Source: a gamma proteobacterium L18 (GTDB lineage: Bacteria > Pseudomonadota > Gammaproteobacteria > Pseudomonadales > Pseudomonadaceae). Taken from it: a DNA stretch of 64,000 bases. Under the pieces are notes generated by a model. The model saw only the letters and a program-made list of their open reading frames with translations, searched no databases and was not told the DNA's origin. This document shows positions 46,474-55,645 of this stretch, one piece after another. Position numbers and translations under genes: made by a program. The number at the start of each line of letters is the position of its first letter. The stretch's first letter is position 1. Location: assembly GCA_000497835.1 (NCBI GenBank), contig KI547167.1:174494-238493 (forward strand). The letters are read 5' to 3'.

Positions 46474-47508
46474 ATGTCCACTACCCTGTTCAGCCTGGCT
46501 TTCGGCGTCGGCACCCAGAATCGCAATGGCGCCTGGCTGGAAGTGTTCTACGCACAACCACTGGTTTCGCCGTCGGCCGAGCTGGTCGCCGCCATCACCC
46601 CGATCCTGGGCTACACCGGTGGCAACCAGGCCATCACCTTCACCACCGCCCAGGCCTCGCAACTGGCTGAAGCCGTGAAAGGCGTCGACGCCGCCCAGGC
46701 CGCCGTGCTGACCCGCCTGGCCGAAAGCCACAAGCCGCTGGTCGCCACCCTGCTGGCCGAAGACGCCGCCCTGACCTCCACCCCGGAGGCCTACCTGAAG
46801 CTGCACCTGCTGTCGCACCGCCTGGTTAAGCCGCACGGCGTGAGCCTGGCCGGCATCTTCCCGCTGCTGCCAAACGTGGCGTGGACCAGCCAAGGCGCGG
46901 TCGACCTGGCTGAACTTGCCGAACTGCAACTGGAAGCGCGCCTCAAGGGCGAGCTGCTGGAAGTGTTCTCGGTGGACAAATTCCCCAAAATGACCGACTA
47001 CGTGGTCCCGGCCGGCGTGCGCATCGCCGATGCCGCCCGTGTGCGCCTGGGCGCCTACATCGGCGAAGGCACCACCATCATGCACGAAGGTTTCGTCAAC
47101 TTTAATGCCGGCACCGAAGGCCCGGGCATGATCGAAGGCCGCGTGTCGGCTGGCGTGTTCGTGGGCAAGGGTTCGGACCTGGGCGGCGGTTGCTCCACCA
47201 TGGGCACCCTGTCGGGCGGCGGCAACATCGTGATCAAGGTGGGCGAAGGCTGCCTGATCGGCGCCAACGCCGGTATCGGTTTCCCCTTGGGCGACCGCAA
47301 CACCGTGGAAGCTGGCCTGTACATCACTGCTGGCACCAAAGTGGCCCTGCTGGACGACAGCAATCAACTGGTCAAAGTGGTCAAGGCCCGTGAACTGGCC
47401 AACCAGAACGACCTGCTGTTCCGTCGCAACTCGGAAACCGGCGCCGTGGAATGCAAAACCCACAAGTCGGCCATCGAGCTGAACGAAGCGCTGCACGCTC
47501 ACAACTAA
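46474..47508 (+). CDS. dapD: 2,3,4,5-tetrahydropyridine-2,6-dicarboxylate N-succinyltransferase
   Basis: DapD (344 residues) transfers succinate from succinyl-CoA to tetrahydrodipicolinate, the step before DapC. This is the longer Pseudomonas/actinobacterial-type DapD. The C-terminal half is a left-handed beta-helix: GAYIGEGTTIMHEGFVNFNA, GKGSDLGGGCSTMGTLSGGG (quoted in short pieces) and GANAGIGFPLGDRNTVEAGL. The ATG at 46474 follows AAAGAGGTAAC. Confidence 0.96.
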   Translation: MSTTLFSLAFGVGTQNRNGAWLEVFYAQPLVSPSAELVAAITPILGYTGGNQAITFTTAQASQLAEAVKGVDAAQAAVLTRLAESHKPLVATLLAEDAALTSTPEAYLKLHLLSHRLVKPHGVSLAGIFPLLPNVAWTSQGAVDLAELAELQLEARLKGELLEVFSVDKFPKMTDYVVPAGVRIADAARVRLGAYIGEGTTIMHEGFVNFNAGTEGPGMIEGRVSAGVFVGKGSDLGGGCSTMGTLSGGGNIVIKVGEGCLIGANAGIGFPLGDRNTVEAGLYITAGTKVALLDDSNQLVKVVKARELANQNDLLFRRNSETGAVECKTHKSAIELNEALHAHN

Positions 47509-47520
47509 GTGGCAACGCGC

Positions 47521-47543
47521 AGGCCCGGCTTCATGCCGGGCCT
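47521..47543. other. Hairpin between dapD and csdA
   Basis: AGGCCCGGC and GCCGGGCCT make a perfect 9-bp stem with a TTCAT loop, starting 13 nt after the dapD stop. With no T tract it is more likely an attenuator or stability element than a full terminator. Confidence 0.45.
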
Positions 47544-47565
47544 GACTGCCCAGAGCCCCGATATC

Positions 47566-48771
47566 ATGTTCCAGCCCTCCCCGTGGCGCGCCGACTTCCC
47601 GGCCATCGCCGCCCTGCAACGCCAGCACCAGACCTATCTGGACAATGCGGCAACCACTCAGAAACCCCAGGCCCTGCTCGACGCGCTGGCCCACTATTAC
47701 AGCCACGGCGCCGCCAACGTGCACCGTGCGCAACACCTGCCTGGCGCCCTGGCCACCCAGGCGTTCGAAGCCAGCCGCGAGAAAGTCGCGCAGTGGCTCA
47801 ACGCTGCCAGCCCCAGCCAGATCATCTTCACCCATGGCGCCACCAGCGCGCTGAACCTGTTGGCCTATGGGCTGCAAGCCTGGTTCCGGCCCGGCGACGA
47901 AATTGTCATCAGCGCCCTGGAGCACCATGCCAACCTGCTGCCGTGGCAACAATTGGCCCAACGCGCCGGCCTTGCGCTGGTGGTACTGCCGCTGACCGAT
48001 GCCGGGCTGATCGACCTGGAAGCGGCCGCCAGCCTCATCGGTCCGCGCACACGCCTGCTGGCCGTCAGCCAGCTGTCCAACGTGCTGGGCGCCTGGCAAC
48101 CGCTGGAGCCGTTACTGGCGATGGCCAAGGCGCATGGCGCCCTGACCGTGGTCGACGGTGCCCAGGGCGTGGTCCATGGTCGTCATGACGTGCAGCAACT
48201 AGGCTGTGATTTCTACGTATTTTCCAGCCACAAGCTGTATGGCCCGGATGGCGTCGGCGTGCTCTACGGCCGTGCCGAGGCCTTGGGGCAGTTAAGCCAC
48301 TGGCAGTTTGGCGGCGAGATGGTGCATGTCGCCGATTACCACAGTGCCAGCTTTCACCCCGCGCCATTGGGCTTCGAGGCCGGCACACCGCCGGTCGCCG
48401 GTGTCATCGGCCTGGGCGCTACGCTGGACTACCTGGCCAGCCTGGATCATCAGGCCGTCATGGCCCACGAAAGCGCGCTGCATGGCTTGCTGCTGCGCGG
48501 CCTCAATGACCGTGAAGGCATACGCTTGCTGGGCTCGCCGCAGTTGGCGCTGGCCAGCTTTGTGGTTGAAGGCGTGCATAACGCGGACCTTGCCCACCTG
48601 CTGACCGAACAGGGTATTGCCGTGCGTGCGGGGCATCACTGCGCCATGCCGCTGCTCAAGGGTTTAGGCCTTGCTGGGGCGATTCGTGTGTCGTTGGCAC
48701 TGTACAACGACAGCGATGACCTGCAGCGTTTCTTTGAGGCGCTGGACAAGTCACTGGAGCTGTTGCGATGA
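47566..48771 (+). CDS. csdA: Cysteine desulfurase CsdA
   Basis: A PLP-dependent SufS-type desulfurase (401 residues) that takes sulfur from cysteine and hands it to CsdE. It begins with SPWRADFPAI. TYLDNAATTQKP and ANVHRAQHLPG are N-terminal blocks, the PLP lysine is in FSSHKLYGPDGVGVLYG, and the active-site cysteine in RAGHHCAMPL. The ATG at 47566 has a poor ribosome site; an in-frame GTG at 47509 would add 19 residues. Four bases overlap csdE (ATGA). Confidence 0.93.
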   Translation: MFQPSPWRADFPAIAALQRQHQTYLDNAATTQKPQALLDALAHYYSHGAANVHRAQHLPGALATQAFEASREKVAQWLNAASPSQIIFTHGATSALNLLAYGLQAWFRPGDEIVISALEHHANLLPWQQLAQRAGLALVVLPLTDAGLIDLEAAASLIGPRTRLLAVSQLSNVLGAWQPLEPLLAMAKAHGALTVVDGAQGVVHGRHDVQQLGCDFYVFSSHKLYGPDGVGVLYGRAEALGQLSHWQFGGEMVHVADYHSASFHPAPLGFEAGTPPVAGVIGLGATLDYLASLDHQAVMAHESALHGLLLRGLNDREGIRLLGSPQLALASFVVEGVHNADLAHLLTEQGIAVRAGHHCAMPLLKGLGLAGAIRVSLALYNDSDDLQRFFEALDKSLELLR

Positions 48772-49172
48772 GCCTGCCCGTACAGGCCGCCGAGGCGCTG
48801 GCCGCCTTCGAGCAGGCCGCTGGCTGGGAACAGCGTGCCCGGCTGCTGATGCAGTGGGGCGAGCGCCTGGCACCATTGGCCGATAGCGAGAAAACCGCCG
48901 AGCATCTGGTGCACGGGTGTGAAAGCCAAGTGTGGCTGATCGCACATCAGGTGGACGGTCAGTGGCGGTTCCGTGCCGGCAGCGACGCGCGGATGATTCG
49001 CGGCCTGCTGGCACTGTTGCTGGTGCGGGTCGAGGGCTTGAGCGCGGCCGAGTTGAGCGCACTTGACCTGTCGGGCTGGTTCCAGCAATTGGGCCTGGGC
49101 CGTCAGCTGTCGCCGTCGCGCAGCAATGGCTTGAATGCGGTATTGAAACGCATGGCTGAACTGGCGGGTTGA
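48768..49172 (+). CDS. csdE: Sulfur acceptor protein CsdE (SufE family)
   Basis: A 134-residue SufE-fold partner of CsdA. The acceptor cysteine lies in LVHGCESQVWLI near residue 51, with the family segment GDARMIRGLLALLL-like (here SDARMIRGLL) after it. Overlap with csdA by four bases supports coupled synthesis. CsdA-CsdE can pass sulfur to TcdA (next gene, opposite strand), fitting the local grouping. Confidence 0.95.
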   Translation: MSLPVQAAEALAAFEQAAGWEQRARLLMQWGERLAPLADSEKTAEHLVHGCESQVWLIAHQVDGQWRFRAGSDARMIRGLLALLLVRVEGLSAAELSALDLSGWFQQLGLGRQLSPSRSNGLNAVLKRMAELAG

Positions 49173-49185
49173 TCGGCGGCAACTA

Positions 49186-49252
49186 TTTCGCGGACACGGT
49201 CCGCTCCTACAGGGCCCACACAATCCTGTAGGAGCGGACTGTGTCCGCGAAA
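49186..49252. repeat. REP hairpin between csdE and tcdA
   Basis: Arms 49186-49213 and 49225-49252 form a 28-bp stem with one mismatch: TTTCGCGGACACGGTCCGCT with its inverted copy. It lies between convergent genes. The unit has the general plan TGTAGGAGCGG...CCGCGAA known from Pseudomonas REP families, and differs from the TTCGCGGGCAGAGCCCGC family elsewhere in the window. Confidence 0.85.
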
Positions 49253-49272
49253 CAGGCGGCGCGCAGCCTTGC

Positions 49273-50073
49273 TCAGGCGCGTTCTGAAGGACGACGAACG
49301 CCCGCTACCAGCTTATCCACCGCCCGCGCCGCCGCCACCATGCCAAACGTCGCGGTCACCATCATCACCGCACCAAACCCACCGGCACAGTCCAGCTTCA
49401 CCCCCTCCCCCACAAACGCCTTGGTCAGGCACACGCCGCCCTTGTTGTCGGGGTAGCGCAACTGTTCCGTGGAATACACACACGGCACGCTGTAATGGCG
49501 GGTGGTGTTGCGGGAAAACCCATAATCGCGACGCAGCGTAGAACGCACGTTGGCCGCCAACGGGTCATTGTGGGTGCGGTTCAGGTCGCACACCTTGATC
49601 TGCGTGGGGTCGATCTGCCCGCCCGCACCGCCGGTGGTGATGATGCCGATCTTGCGCCGCTTGCACCACGCAATCAGCGCCGCCTTGGCCAGCATGCTGT
49701 CGATGCAGTCGATCACAAAGTCCAGGTCCGGGGTGATGTACTCGGCCATGGTCTCGCGGGTGACGAAGTCGCTCACCGCATGCACCGTGCATGCTGGGTT
49801 AATGGCCCGCAAACGCTCGGCCATCACCTCGACCTTGGCTTTGCCGACGTTGCCTTCCAGGGCGTGCAACTGGCGGTTGGTGTTGCTCACGCACACATCA
49901 TCCAGGTCGAACAGCGAGATCTCGCCCACGCCGCTGCGGGCCATGGCCTCCGCCGCCCACGAGCCCACGCCGCCGATGCCGACAATGGCCACATGGGCGG
50001 CGCGCAGGCGCTGCATGCCCTCGCGACCGTACAGCCGGGTTACCCCTTCAAAACGTGGATCTTCTGTGCTCAT
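49273..50073 (-). CDS. tcdA: tRNA threonylcarbamoyladenosine dehydratase TcdA (CsdL)
   Basis: TcdA (266 residues, E1-like fold) uses ATP to cyclise t6A37 in tRNA to the cyclic form ct6A. The N-terminal Rossmann loop VAIVGIGGVGSWAAEAMARS, the acidic FDLDDVCVSNTNRQ segment and FVIDCIDSMLAKAALI are typical. A potential catalytic cysteine lies in CVYSTEQLRYP. The start at 50073 follows GAGGTCC. It converges on csdA-csdE, its sulfur-relay partners in other gammaproteobacteria. Confidence 0.95.
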   Translation of the reverse strand: MSTEDPRFEGVTRLYGREGMQRLRAAHVAIVGIGGVGSWAAEAMARSGVGEISLFDLDDVCVSNTNRQLHALEGNVGKAKVEVMAERLRAINPACTVHAVSDFVTRETMAEYITPDLDFVIDCIDSMLAKAALIAWCKRRKIGIITTGGAGGQIDPTQIKVCDLNRTHNDPLAANVRSTLRRDYGFSRNTTRHYSVPCVYSTEQLRYPDNKGGVCLTKAFVGEGVKLDCAGGFGAVMMVTATFGMVAAARAVDKLVAGVRRPSERA

Positions 50074-50309
50074 GGACCTGGACCTCAAAAACCGGCGCGC
50101 ATTATAGGCGTCTCACTGGCTTAGATCACCTGCTGCGTTTAATGCGCTACAACTAATAGCAGGCAAGAACTTAACCAAAAAATTCCAATCTAAACGTATG
50201 TTTTCGGACATCTCCTATACACACTTGTAACGTGCAGAGTAGGATGCGCGCCGGTTCGGCGCCTGTCGCCGGCACTCCCCCGTTCCCCCGCTTCGGAACC
50301 CAAGCCCCC

Positions 50310-52901
50310 ATGTCATCGCGTAAATTTGGTCTCAACCTGGTGGTAGTCGTCGCGATCGCGGCCCTATTCACAGGTTTCTGGGCGCTGATCAACCGCCCGG
50401 TCACCGCCCCCGATTGGCCTGAACAGATCTCCGGTTTTTCCTACTCGCCGTTCCGCCTGGGCCAAAGCCCGCAGAAAGAGCAGTACCCCACTGACGACGA
50501 AATTCGTCAGGACCTTGAGCAGATGAGTAAGCTGACCGACAGCATCCGCATCTACTCGGTGGACGGCACCCAGGCCGATATCCCCAAGATCGCCGAGGAA
50601 TTCGGCCTGCGGGTAACGGTAGGCGTGTGGATCAGCCCGGACCTTGAGCGTAACGAGCGCGAAATCGCCAAGGCCATCGAACTGGCCAACAGCACCCGCA
50701 GTGTCGTACGCGTGGTGGTGGGTAACGAAGCGCTGTTCCGCAAGGAGGTCACGGTCAAGGACCTGGAGGCCTATCTGGACCGCGTACGTGCCGCCGTGAA
50801 AGTGCCCGTGACCACTTCCGAACAGTGGCACATCTGGGAACATAACCAGTCCCTGGCCAAGCACGTCGACCTGATTGCGGCGCACATCCTGCCGTACTGG
50901 GAGTTCATCCCGATGGACAAGGCCGGCCAGTTTGTCCTCGACCGCGCGCGGGAACTCAAGCACATGTTCCCCAAAAAGCCGCTGCTGCTGTCTGAAGTGG
51001 GCTGGCCGAGCAATGGCCGCATGCGCGGTGGCGCCGACGCCACCCAGGCGGATCAGGCCGTATACCTGCGCACGCTGGTAAACAAGTTGAACCGCCAGGG
51101 CTACAACTACTTTGTGATTGAAGCCTACGACCAGCCGTGGAAAGCCAGCGACGAAGGCTCGGTAGGCGCTTACTGGGGCGTATTCAACGCCGCACGCCAA
51201 CAGAAGTTCAACTTCGAAGGCCCGGTAGTGGCCATCCCGCAATGGCGCGTACTCGCCGTTGGCTCGGTGGTGCTGGCCATGCTGTCCCTGGCCCTGCTGC
51301 TGATCGACGGCTCGGCGCTGCGCCAGCGTGGCCGCACCTTCCTGACGTTCATCGCCTTCCTGTGCGGGTCGGTGCTGGTGTGGATTGGCTATGACTACAG
51401 CCAGCAATACAGCACTTGGTTCAGCCTGACCGTCGGCTTCCTCCTGGCCCTGGGCGCCCTGGGTGTGTTCATCGTACTGCTGACCGAGGCCCACGAACTG
51501 GCAGAAGCGGTGTGGACGCACAAGCGCCGCCGTGAATTCCTGCCGGTGGAGGGCGACTCCAACTACCGGCCGAAAGTGTCGATCCACGTGCCGTGTTACA
51601 ACGAGCCGCCCGACATGGTCAAACAGACCCTGGATGCCCTGGCCGCGCTGGATTATCCGGACTATGAAGTCCTGATCATCGACAACAACACCAAGGACCC
51701 GGCCGTCTGGGAGCCGGTGCAGGCCTACTGCGAAACCCTGGGCCCGCGCTTCAAGTTCTTCCACGTCGCCCCGCTGGCCGGCTTCAAGGGCGGTGCGCTG
51801 AACTACCTGATCCCGCACACCGCGCCGGACGCCGAAGTGATCGCCGTGATCGACTCCGACTACTGCGTGGACAAGAACTGGCTCAAGCACATGGTGCCGC
51901 ACTTCGCCGATCCGAAGATCGCCGTGGTGCAATCGCCCCAGGACTACCGCGACCAGAACGAAAGCACCTTCAAGAAACTGTGCTACGCCGAGTACAAGGG
52001 CTTCTTCCATATCGGCATGGTCACCCGCAACGACCGTGACGCGATTATCCAGCACGGCACCATGACCATGACCCGTCGCTCGGTGCTCGAGGAATTGGGC
52101 TGGGCTGACTGGTGCATCTGCGAAGACGCCGAGCTGGGCCTGCGTGTGTTCGAGAAAGGGCTGTCGGCGGCGTACTACCACCACAGCTATGGCAAGGGCC
52201 TGATGCCCGACACCTTCATCGACTTCAAGAAGCAGCGTTTCCGCTGGGCCTACGGCGCCATTCAGATCATCAAGCGCCACACCGCCAGCCTGCTGCGCGG
52301 CAAGGACACCGAACTGACCCGTGGCCAGCGCTACCACTTCCTGGCGGGCTGGCTGCCGTGGGTGGCCGACGGCATGAACATCTTCTTCACCGTTGGCGCC
52401 CTGTTGTGGTCGGCGGCGATGATCATCGTGCCGCAACGGGTCGACCCGCCGCTGCTGATTTTCGCCATCCCGCCCCTGGCGCTGTTCGTGTTCAAGGTCG
52501 GCAAGATCGTGTTCCTGTACCGTCGCGCCGTGGGTGTGAACCTCAAGGACGCCTTCGCGGCTGCACTGGCTGGCCTGGCGCTGTCGCACACCATCGCCAA
52601 GGCGGTGCTGTACGGCTTCTTCACCACCAGCATCCCGTTCTTCCGCACGCCCAAGAACGCCGACAGCCACGGCCTGCTGGTAGCCATCTCGGAAGCCCGT
52701 GAAGAGCTGTTCATCATGTTGCTGCTGTGGGGCGCGGCGGGCGGCATCTGCTTCGTGCAGGGCCTGCCGAGTTCCGACATGCGCTTCTGGGTGACCATGC
52801 TGCTGGTGCAGTCGTTGCCGTACCTGGCGGCGCTGATCATGGCGTTCTTGTCGTCGCTGCCCAAGCCGGCGCCGGCGCCGGAACCGGTGACAGCGCAGTA
52901 A
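50310..52901 (+). CDS. ndvB: NdvB-type beta-(1,3)-glucan synthase with GH17 domain
   Basis: A membrane glucan synthase of 863 residues. An N-terminal membrane segment (about 9-29) leads into a GH17 domain (about 35-310) with acid/base Glu140 in VVVGNEALF and nucleophile Glu229 in LLLSEVGWPSNG. Three hydrophobic segments follow, then a GT2 glycosyltransferase domain with IDSDY (Asp515-Asp517), CEDAELGLRV and the Q-x-x-R-W motif QRFRW (642-646), and further C-terminal membrane segments. P. aeruginosa NdvB, next to dapE, makes cyclic beta-1,3-glucans; the GH17 domain acts as a transglucosylase. Here too dapE is next. Expected role: periplasmic glucans. Confidence 0.92.
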   Translation: MSSRKFGLNLVVVVAIAALFTGFWALINRPVTAPDWPEQISGFSYSPFRLGQSPQKEQYPTDDEIRQDLEQMSKLTDSIRIYSVDGTQADIPKIAEEFGLRVTVGVWISPDLERNEREIAKAIELANSTRSVVRVVVGNEALFRKEVTVKDLEAYLDRVRAAVKVPVTTSEQWHIWEHNQSLAKHVDLIAAHILPYWEFIPMDKAGQFVLDRARELKHMFPKKPLLLSEVGWPSNGRMRGGADATQADQAVYLRTLVNKLNRQGYNYFVIEAYDQPWKASDEGSVGAYWGVFNAARQQKFNFEGPVVAIPQWRVLAVGSVVLAMLSLALLLIDGSALRQRGRTFLTFIAFLCGSVLVWIGYDYSQQYSTWFSLTVGFLLALGALGVFIVLLTEAHELAEAVWTHKRRREFLPVEGDSNYRPKVSIHVPCYNEPPDMVKQTLDALAALDYPDYEVLIIDNNTKDPAVWEPVQAYCETLGPRFKFFHVAPLAGFKGGALNYLIPHTAPDAEVIAVIDSDYCVDKNWLKHMVPHFADPKIAVVQSPQDYRDQNESTFKKLCYAEYKGFFHIGMVTRNDRDAIIQHGTMTMTRRSVLEELGWADWCICEDAELGLRVFEKGLSAAYYHHSYGKGLMPDTFIDFKKQRFRWAYGAIQIIKRHTASLLRGKDTELTRGQRYHFLAGWLPWVADGMNIFFTVGALLWSAAMIIVPQRVDPPLLIFAIPPLALFVFKVGKIVFLYRRAVGVNLKDAFAAALAGLALSHTIAKAVLYGFFTTSIPFFRTPKNADSHGLLVAISEAREELFIMLLLWGAAGGICFVQGLPSSDMRFWVTMLLVQSLPYLAALIMAFLSSLPKPAPAPEPVTAQ

Positions 52902-52908
52902 CCTGAAG

Positions 52909-52935
52909 AGGCCCGCAGATGCGGGCCTTTTTTTT
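52909..52935 (+). terminator. Rho-independent terminator after ndvB
   Basis: AGGCCCGC and GCGGGCCT form an 8-bp stem with an AGAT loop, followed by eight T. It begins 8 nt after the ndvB stop. Confidence 0.92.
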
Positions 52936-52969
52936 GAGAAATGCCTCCACACAACTCTACTGTCGAACA

Positions 52970-53140
52970 CACAAGGCGGACCAGGTGATACCCCTGACAT
53001 AACTGGCCCGAAACAGATGTAGGACCGGGTTCTACCCGGGAAGCGCCGCCCGCGCGGCGCTTCCCGGGCAGAGCCCGGTCCCACATTTGTTGCAACGTAC
53101 CATTACCTGATAGTTAGGCGTTGCCAGCCTTGTTTGCCCG
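52970..53140. repeat. Palindromic repeat between ndvB and dapE
   Basis: The core, arms 53013-53049 and 53054-53090, is a 37-bp hairpin with few mismatches, containing GGACCGGG and CCCGGGAAGCGCCGC. It is the same unit as in the 20640-20986 element. The left flank (52970-53010, read on the minus strand) matches the right flank of that element over about 41 nt, including ACCTGGTCCGCCTTGT. The right flank keeps CATTACCTG and GCCTTGTTTG. It fills the gap upstream of dapE; no other gene is seen. Confidence 0.8.
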
Positions 53141-53273
53141 CTTTGGATGTTTTTTTGCCTCGAGGTCTGCAGGCGCCAGCCCGCCAATCTCGTTGGCCCT
53201 GCGCCCACCGGCGTTTTGCTTTAAGATGTCGCCCTCTTTCCAAGCGCCTTGCCCTGTTTCCGGAGTCTTTCCC

Positions 53274-54425
53274 ATGACGGCCCACGCCGACCTTTCGCCG
53301 ACGCTGCAGCTTGCCTGCGACCTGATTCGCCGCCCTTCGGTCACCCCCGTGGACGCCGACTGCCAGAAGCTGATGATGCAGCGCCTGGGCGATGCCGGCT
53401 TCAAGCTTGAGCCGATGCGCATCGAAGACGTCGACAACTTCTGGGCCAGCCACGGCACCCAGGAAGGTCCGGTGCTGTGCTTTGCCGGCCATACCGACGT
53501 GGTGCCCACCGGCCCGGTCAGCGCCTGGCAGACCGACCCGTTCGACGCACTGATCGACGAACAGGGCATGCTCTGCGGCCGGGGCGCGGCGGACATGAAA
53601 GGCAGCCTGGCGGCCATGTTGGTGGCGGCCGAGCGCTTTGTCGGCGACTACCCCGACCATCGCGGTTCGGTGACCTTCCTGATCACCAGCGACGAGGAAG
53701 GCCCGGCCCACCACGGCACCAAAGCAGTGGTTGAGCGCCTGGCCGCGCGCAACGAGCGCCTGGACTGGTGCATCGTCGGCGAGCCATCGAGCACCACCCT
53801 GGTGGGTGACGTGGTCAAGAACGGTCGTCGCGGCTCCCTGGGTGCGACCCTGACCGTGCGCGGCAAGCAAGGCCACGTGGCCTACCCGCACCTGGCGCGC
53901 AACCCGATCCACCTGGCCGCCCCGGCCCTGGCCGAACTGGCCGCCGAGCATTGGGACAACGGCAATGACTTCTTCCCGCCGACCAGCTTCCAGGTCTCCA
54001 ACCTGAACTCGGGCACCGGCGCCACCAACGTCATCCCCGGTGAGCTGACCGCCGTGTTCAACTTCCGCTTCTCCACCGAATCCACCGTGGAAGCCCTGAA
54101 GGCGCGCGTGGCTGCCATCCTCGACAAGCATGAGCTGGACTGGCACGTGGACTGGGCGCTGTCGGGCCTGCCGTTCCTGACCGAACCGGGCGCCCTGCTG
54201 GACGCCGTGTCGGCCAGCATCAAGGCGGTCACCGGCCGCGACACCCAGGCTTCCACCAGTGGCGGTACCTCCGATGGCCGCTTCATCGCCACCCTGGGCA
54301 CTCAGGTAGTCGAACTGGGCCCGGTCAACGCCACCATTCACCAGGTCAACGAGCGCGTGCTGGCCAGTGACCTCGACGTGCTGACCGACATCTACTACCA
54401 GACCCTGGTGAAGCTGCTCGCATGA
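53274..54425 (+). CDS. dapE: Succinyl-diaminopimelate desuccinylase DapE
   Basis: DapE (383 residues, M20 family, two zinc ions) removes succinate to give LL-diaminopimelate. Metal ligands are in [13 protein letters not shown] (His73, Asp75), [16 protein letters not shown] and the catalytic glutamate pair SDEEGPA. The C-terminal histidine lies in [11 protein letters not shown]. The ATG at 53274 follows a CCGGAG site; the longer open frame upstream begins in repeat sequence. It overlaps rlmA by four bases. Confidence 0.97.
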   Translation: MTAHADLSPTLQLACDLIRRPSVTPVDADCQKLMMQRLGDAGFKLEPMRIEDVDNFWASHGTQEGPVLCFAGHTDVVPTGPVSAWQTDPFDALIDEQGMLCGRGAADMKGSLAAMLVAAERFVGDYPDHRGSVTFLITSDEEGPAHHGTKAVVERLAARNERLDWCIVGEPSSTTLVGDVVKNGRRGSLGATLTVRGKQGHVAYPHLARNPIHLAAPALAELAAEHWDNGNDFFPPTSFQVSNLNSGTGATNVIPGELTAVFNFRFSTESTVEALKARVAAILDKHELDWHVDWALSGLPFLTEPGALLDAVSASIKAVTGRDTQASTSGGTSDGRFIATLGTQVVELGPVNATIHQVNERVLASDLDVLTDIYYQTLVKLLA

Positions 54426-55243
54426 TGCTCACCTGCCCCATCTGCAACGCCGGCCTGGCCAACGCCAGCGTCGGCAACGGCGTAGTCTGCCCCGCCGGCC
54501 ACAGCTTCGACCGCGCCCGTCAGGGCTACCTGAACCTGCTGCCCGTGCAGCACAAGAACAGCCGGGACCCGGGCGACAACCAGGCCATGGTCGAGGCGCG
54601 CCGCGACTTTCTCAACGGCGGGCACTACGCCCCCGTCGCCCAGCGCCTGGCCGAATTGGCTGCCGAGCGCCACCCCGGCCGCTGGGTGGACATTGGCTGT
54701 GGCGAGGGTTATTACACCGCACAAATCGCCGAAGCCTTGCCCAAGGCTGATGGCTATGCGCTGGACATTTCCCGCGAAGCCGTCAAGCGCGCCTGCAAGC
54801 GTAACCCTGCCGTCACCTGGCTGGTGGCGAGCATGGCGCGCATCCCGCTGCCGGATGCCAGCTGCCAGTTCCTGGCCAGCGTGTTCAGCCCGCTGGACTG
54901 GCAGGAAGCCAAGCGCCTGCTGGTGCCCGGCGGTGGCCTGATGCGCGTGGGGCCTACCCGCGAGCACCTGATGGAACTGCGCGAGCAGCTGTACGACGAG
55001 GTACGCGAGTACGTCGACGACAAGCACTTGCTGCAAGTGCCGGAAGGCATGGTCCTGGCCCACAGCGAAACCCTGAAATTCAAGATCAAGCTGATCGACG
55101 GCCCGTCCCGCGCCAACCTGCTGGCCATGACGCCCCACGGCTGGCGCGCCAGCGCCGAACGTCGCGCCAAGGTCATCGAGCAGCCACGGCCCTTCGTGGT
55201 CACCGTTTCCATGCGGTACGATAATTTCGTGCTGCAACCCTGA
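54422..55243 (+). CDS. rlmA: 23S rRNA (guanine-745-N1)-methyltransferase RlmA
   Basis: A SAM-dependent methyltransferase of 273 residues. The N-terminal zinc finger uses Cys5, Cys8, Cys23 and His27 (LTCPICNAG ... [16 protein letters not shown]), a hallmark of the RlmA family. The SAM loop is [17 protein letters not shown] near residue 90. Two adjacent ATG codons (54422 and 54425) overlap the dapE stop; either may be used. Confidence 0.93.
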   Translation: MMLTCPICNAGLANASVGNGVVCPAGHSFDRARQGYLNLLPVQHKNSRDPGDNQAMVEARRDFLNGGHYAPVAQRLAELAAERHPGRWVDIGCGEGYYTAQIAEALPKADGYALDISREAVKRACKRNPAVTWLVASMARIPLPDASCQFLASVFSPLDWQEAKRLLVPGGGLMRVGPTREHLMELREQLYDEVREYVDDKHLLQVPEGMVLAHSETLKFKIKLIDGPSRANLLAMTPHGWRASAERRAKVIEQPRPFVVTVSMRYDNFVLQP

Positions 55244-55262
55244 TTCCCGAGTGAGTACGCCC

Positions 55263-55640
55263 ATGCGCCAACCCGATATCGAGATTTACCTGAAGGACGC
55301 CGACGTCGACCACAAGGCCATTGCCGCGTGGCTGACCCAGGCCCTGGGCCCGTGCAGCGACTGGGTACAGAAAGGCCAGACCTGGAAGTGCAAGGCCGGC
55401 AGCGTGCCGGTGACCTGGCTACCCAAGGCCGTGGGCAAATGGAACAGCCTGTACCTGGAAAGCGACCAGACGCCGTGGGATGACGACATTGCCTGCGCCC
55501 GCGCAGCCTTTGCCGCACTGCAGGTTGAAGTACGTTGCGCACCGGGCAGCTGGGTGGAAGAGGAAGGCGAAGAAAGCGCCGACACCTGGATTCGTGTCAG
55601 CGCCGACGGCGAAGAGCAGATCACCTGGCGTACCAGCTGA
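55263..55640 (+). CDS. Conserved hypothetical protein
   Basis: A 125-residue acidic protein without a recognisable domain, signal peptide or membrane segment. It begins MRQPDIEIYLKDAD and is rich in tryptophan (TWKCKAGSVPVTWLP; VGKWNSLYLES) with an acidic segment WVEEEGEESADTW near the C-terminus, ending EEQITWRTS. The ATG at 55263 is preceded by GAGTGAG; an in-frame GTG lies four codons upstream. Tight spacing after rlmA suggests co-transcription. Similar genes occur beside rlmA and a cold-shock gene in other pseudomonads. Function unknown. Confidence 0.85.
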   Translation: MRQPDIEIYLKDADVDHKAIAAWLTQALGPCSDWVQKGQTWKCKAGSVPVTWLPKAVGKWNSLYLESDQTPWDDDIACARAAFAALQVEVRCAPGSWVEEEGEESADTWIRVSADGEEQITWRTS

Positions 55641-55645
55641 GCCTC

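Noticed and set aside
53121..53273. A longer DapE N-terminus extending upstream.
   Set aside because: The extension starts in repeat sequence and would place 51 atypical residues before the conserved DapE start.
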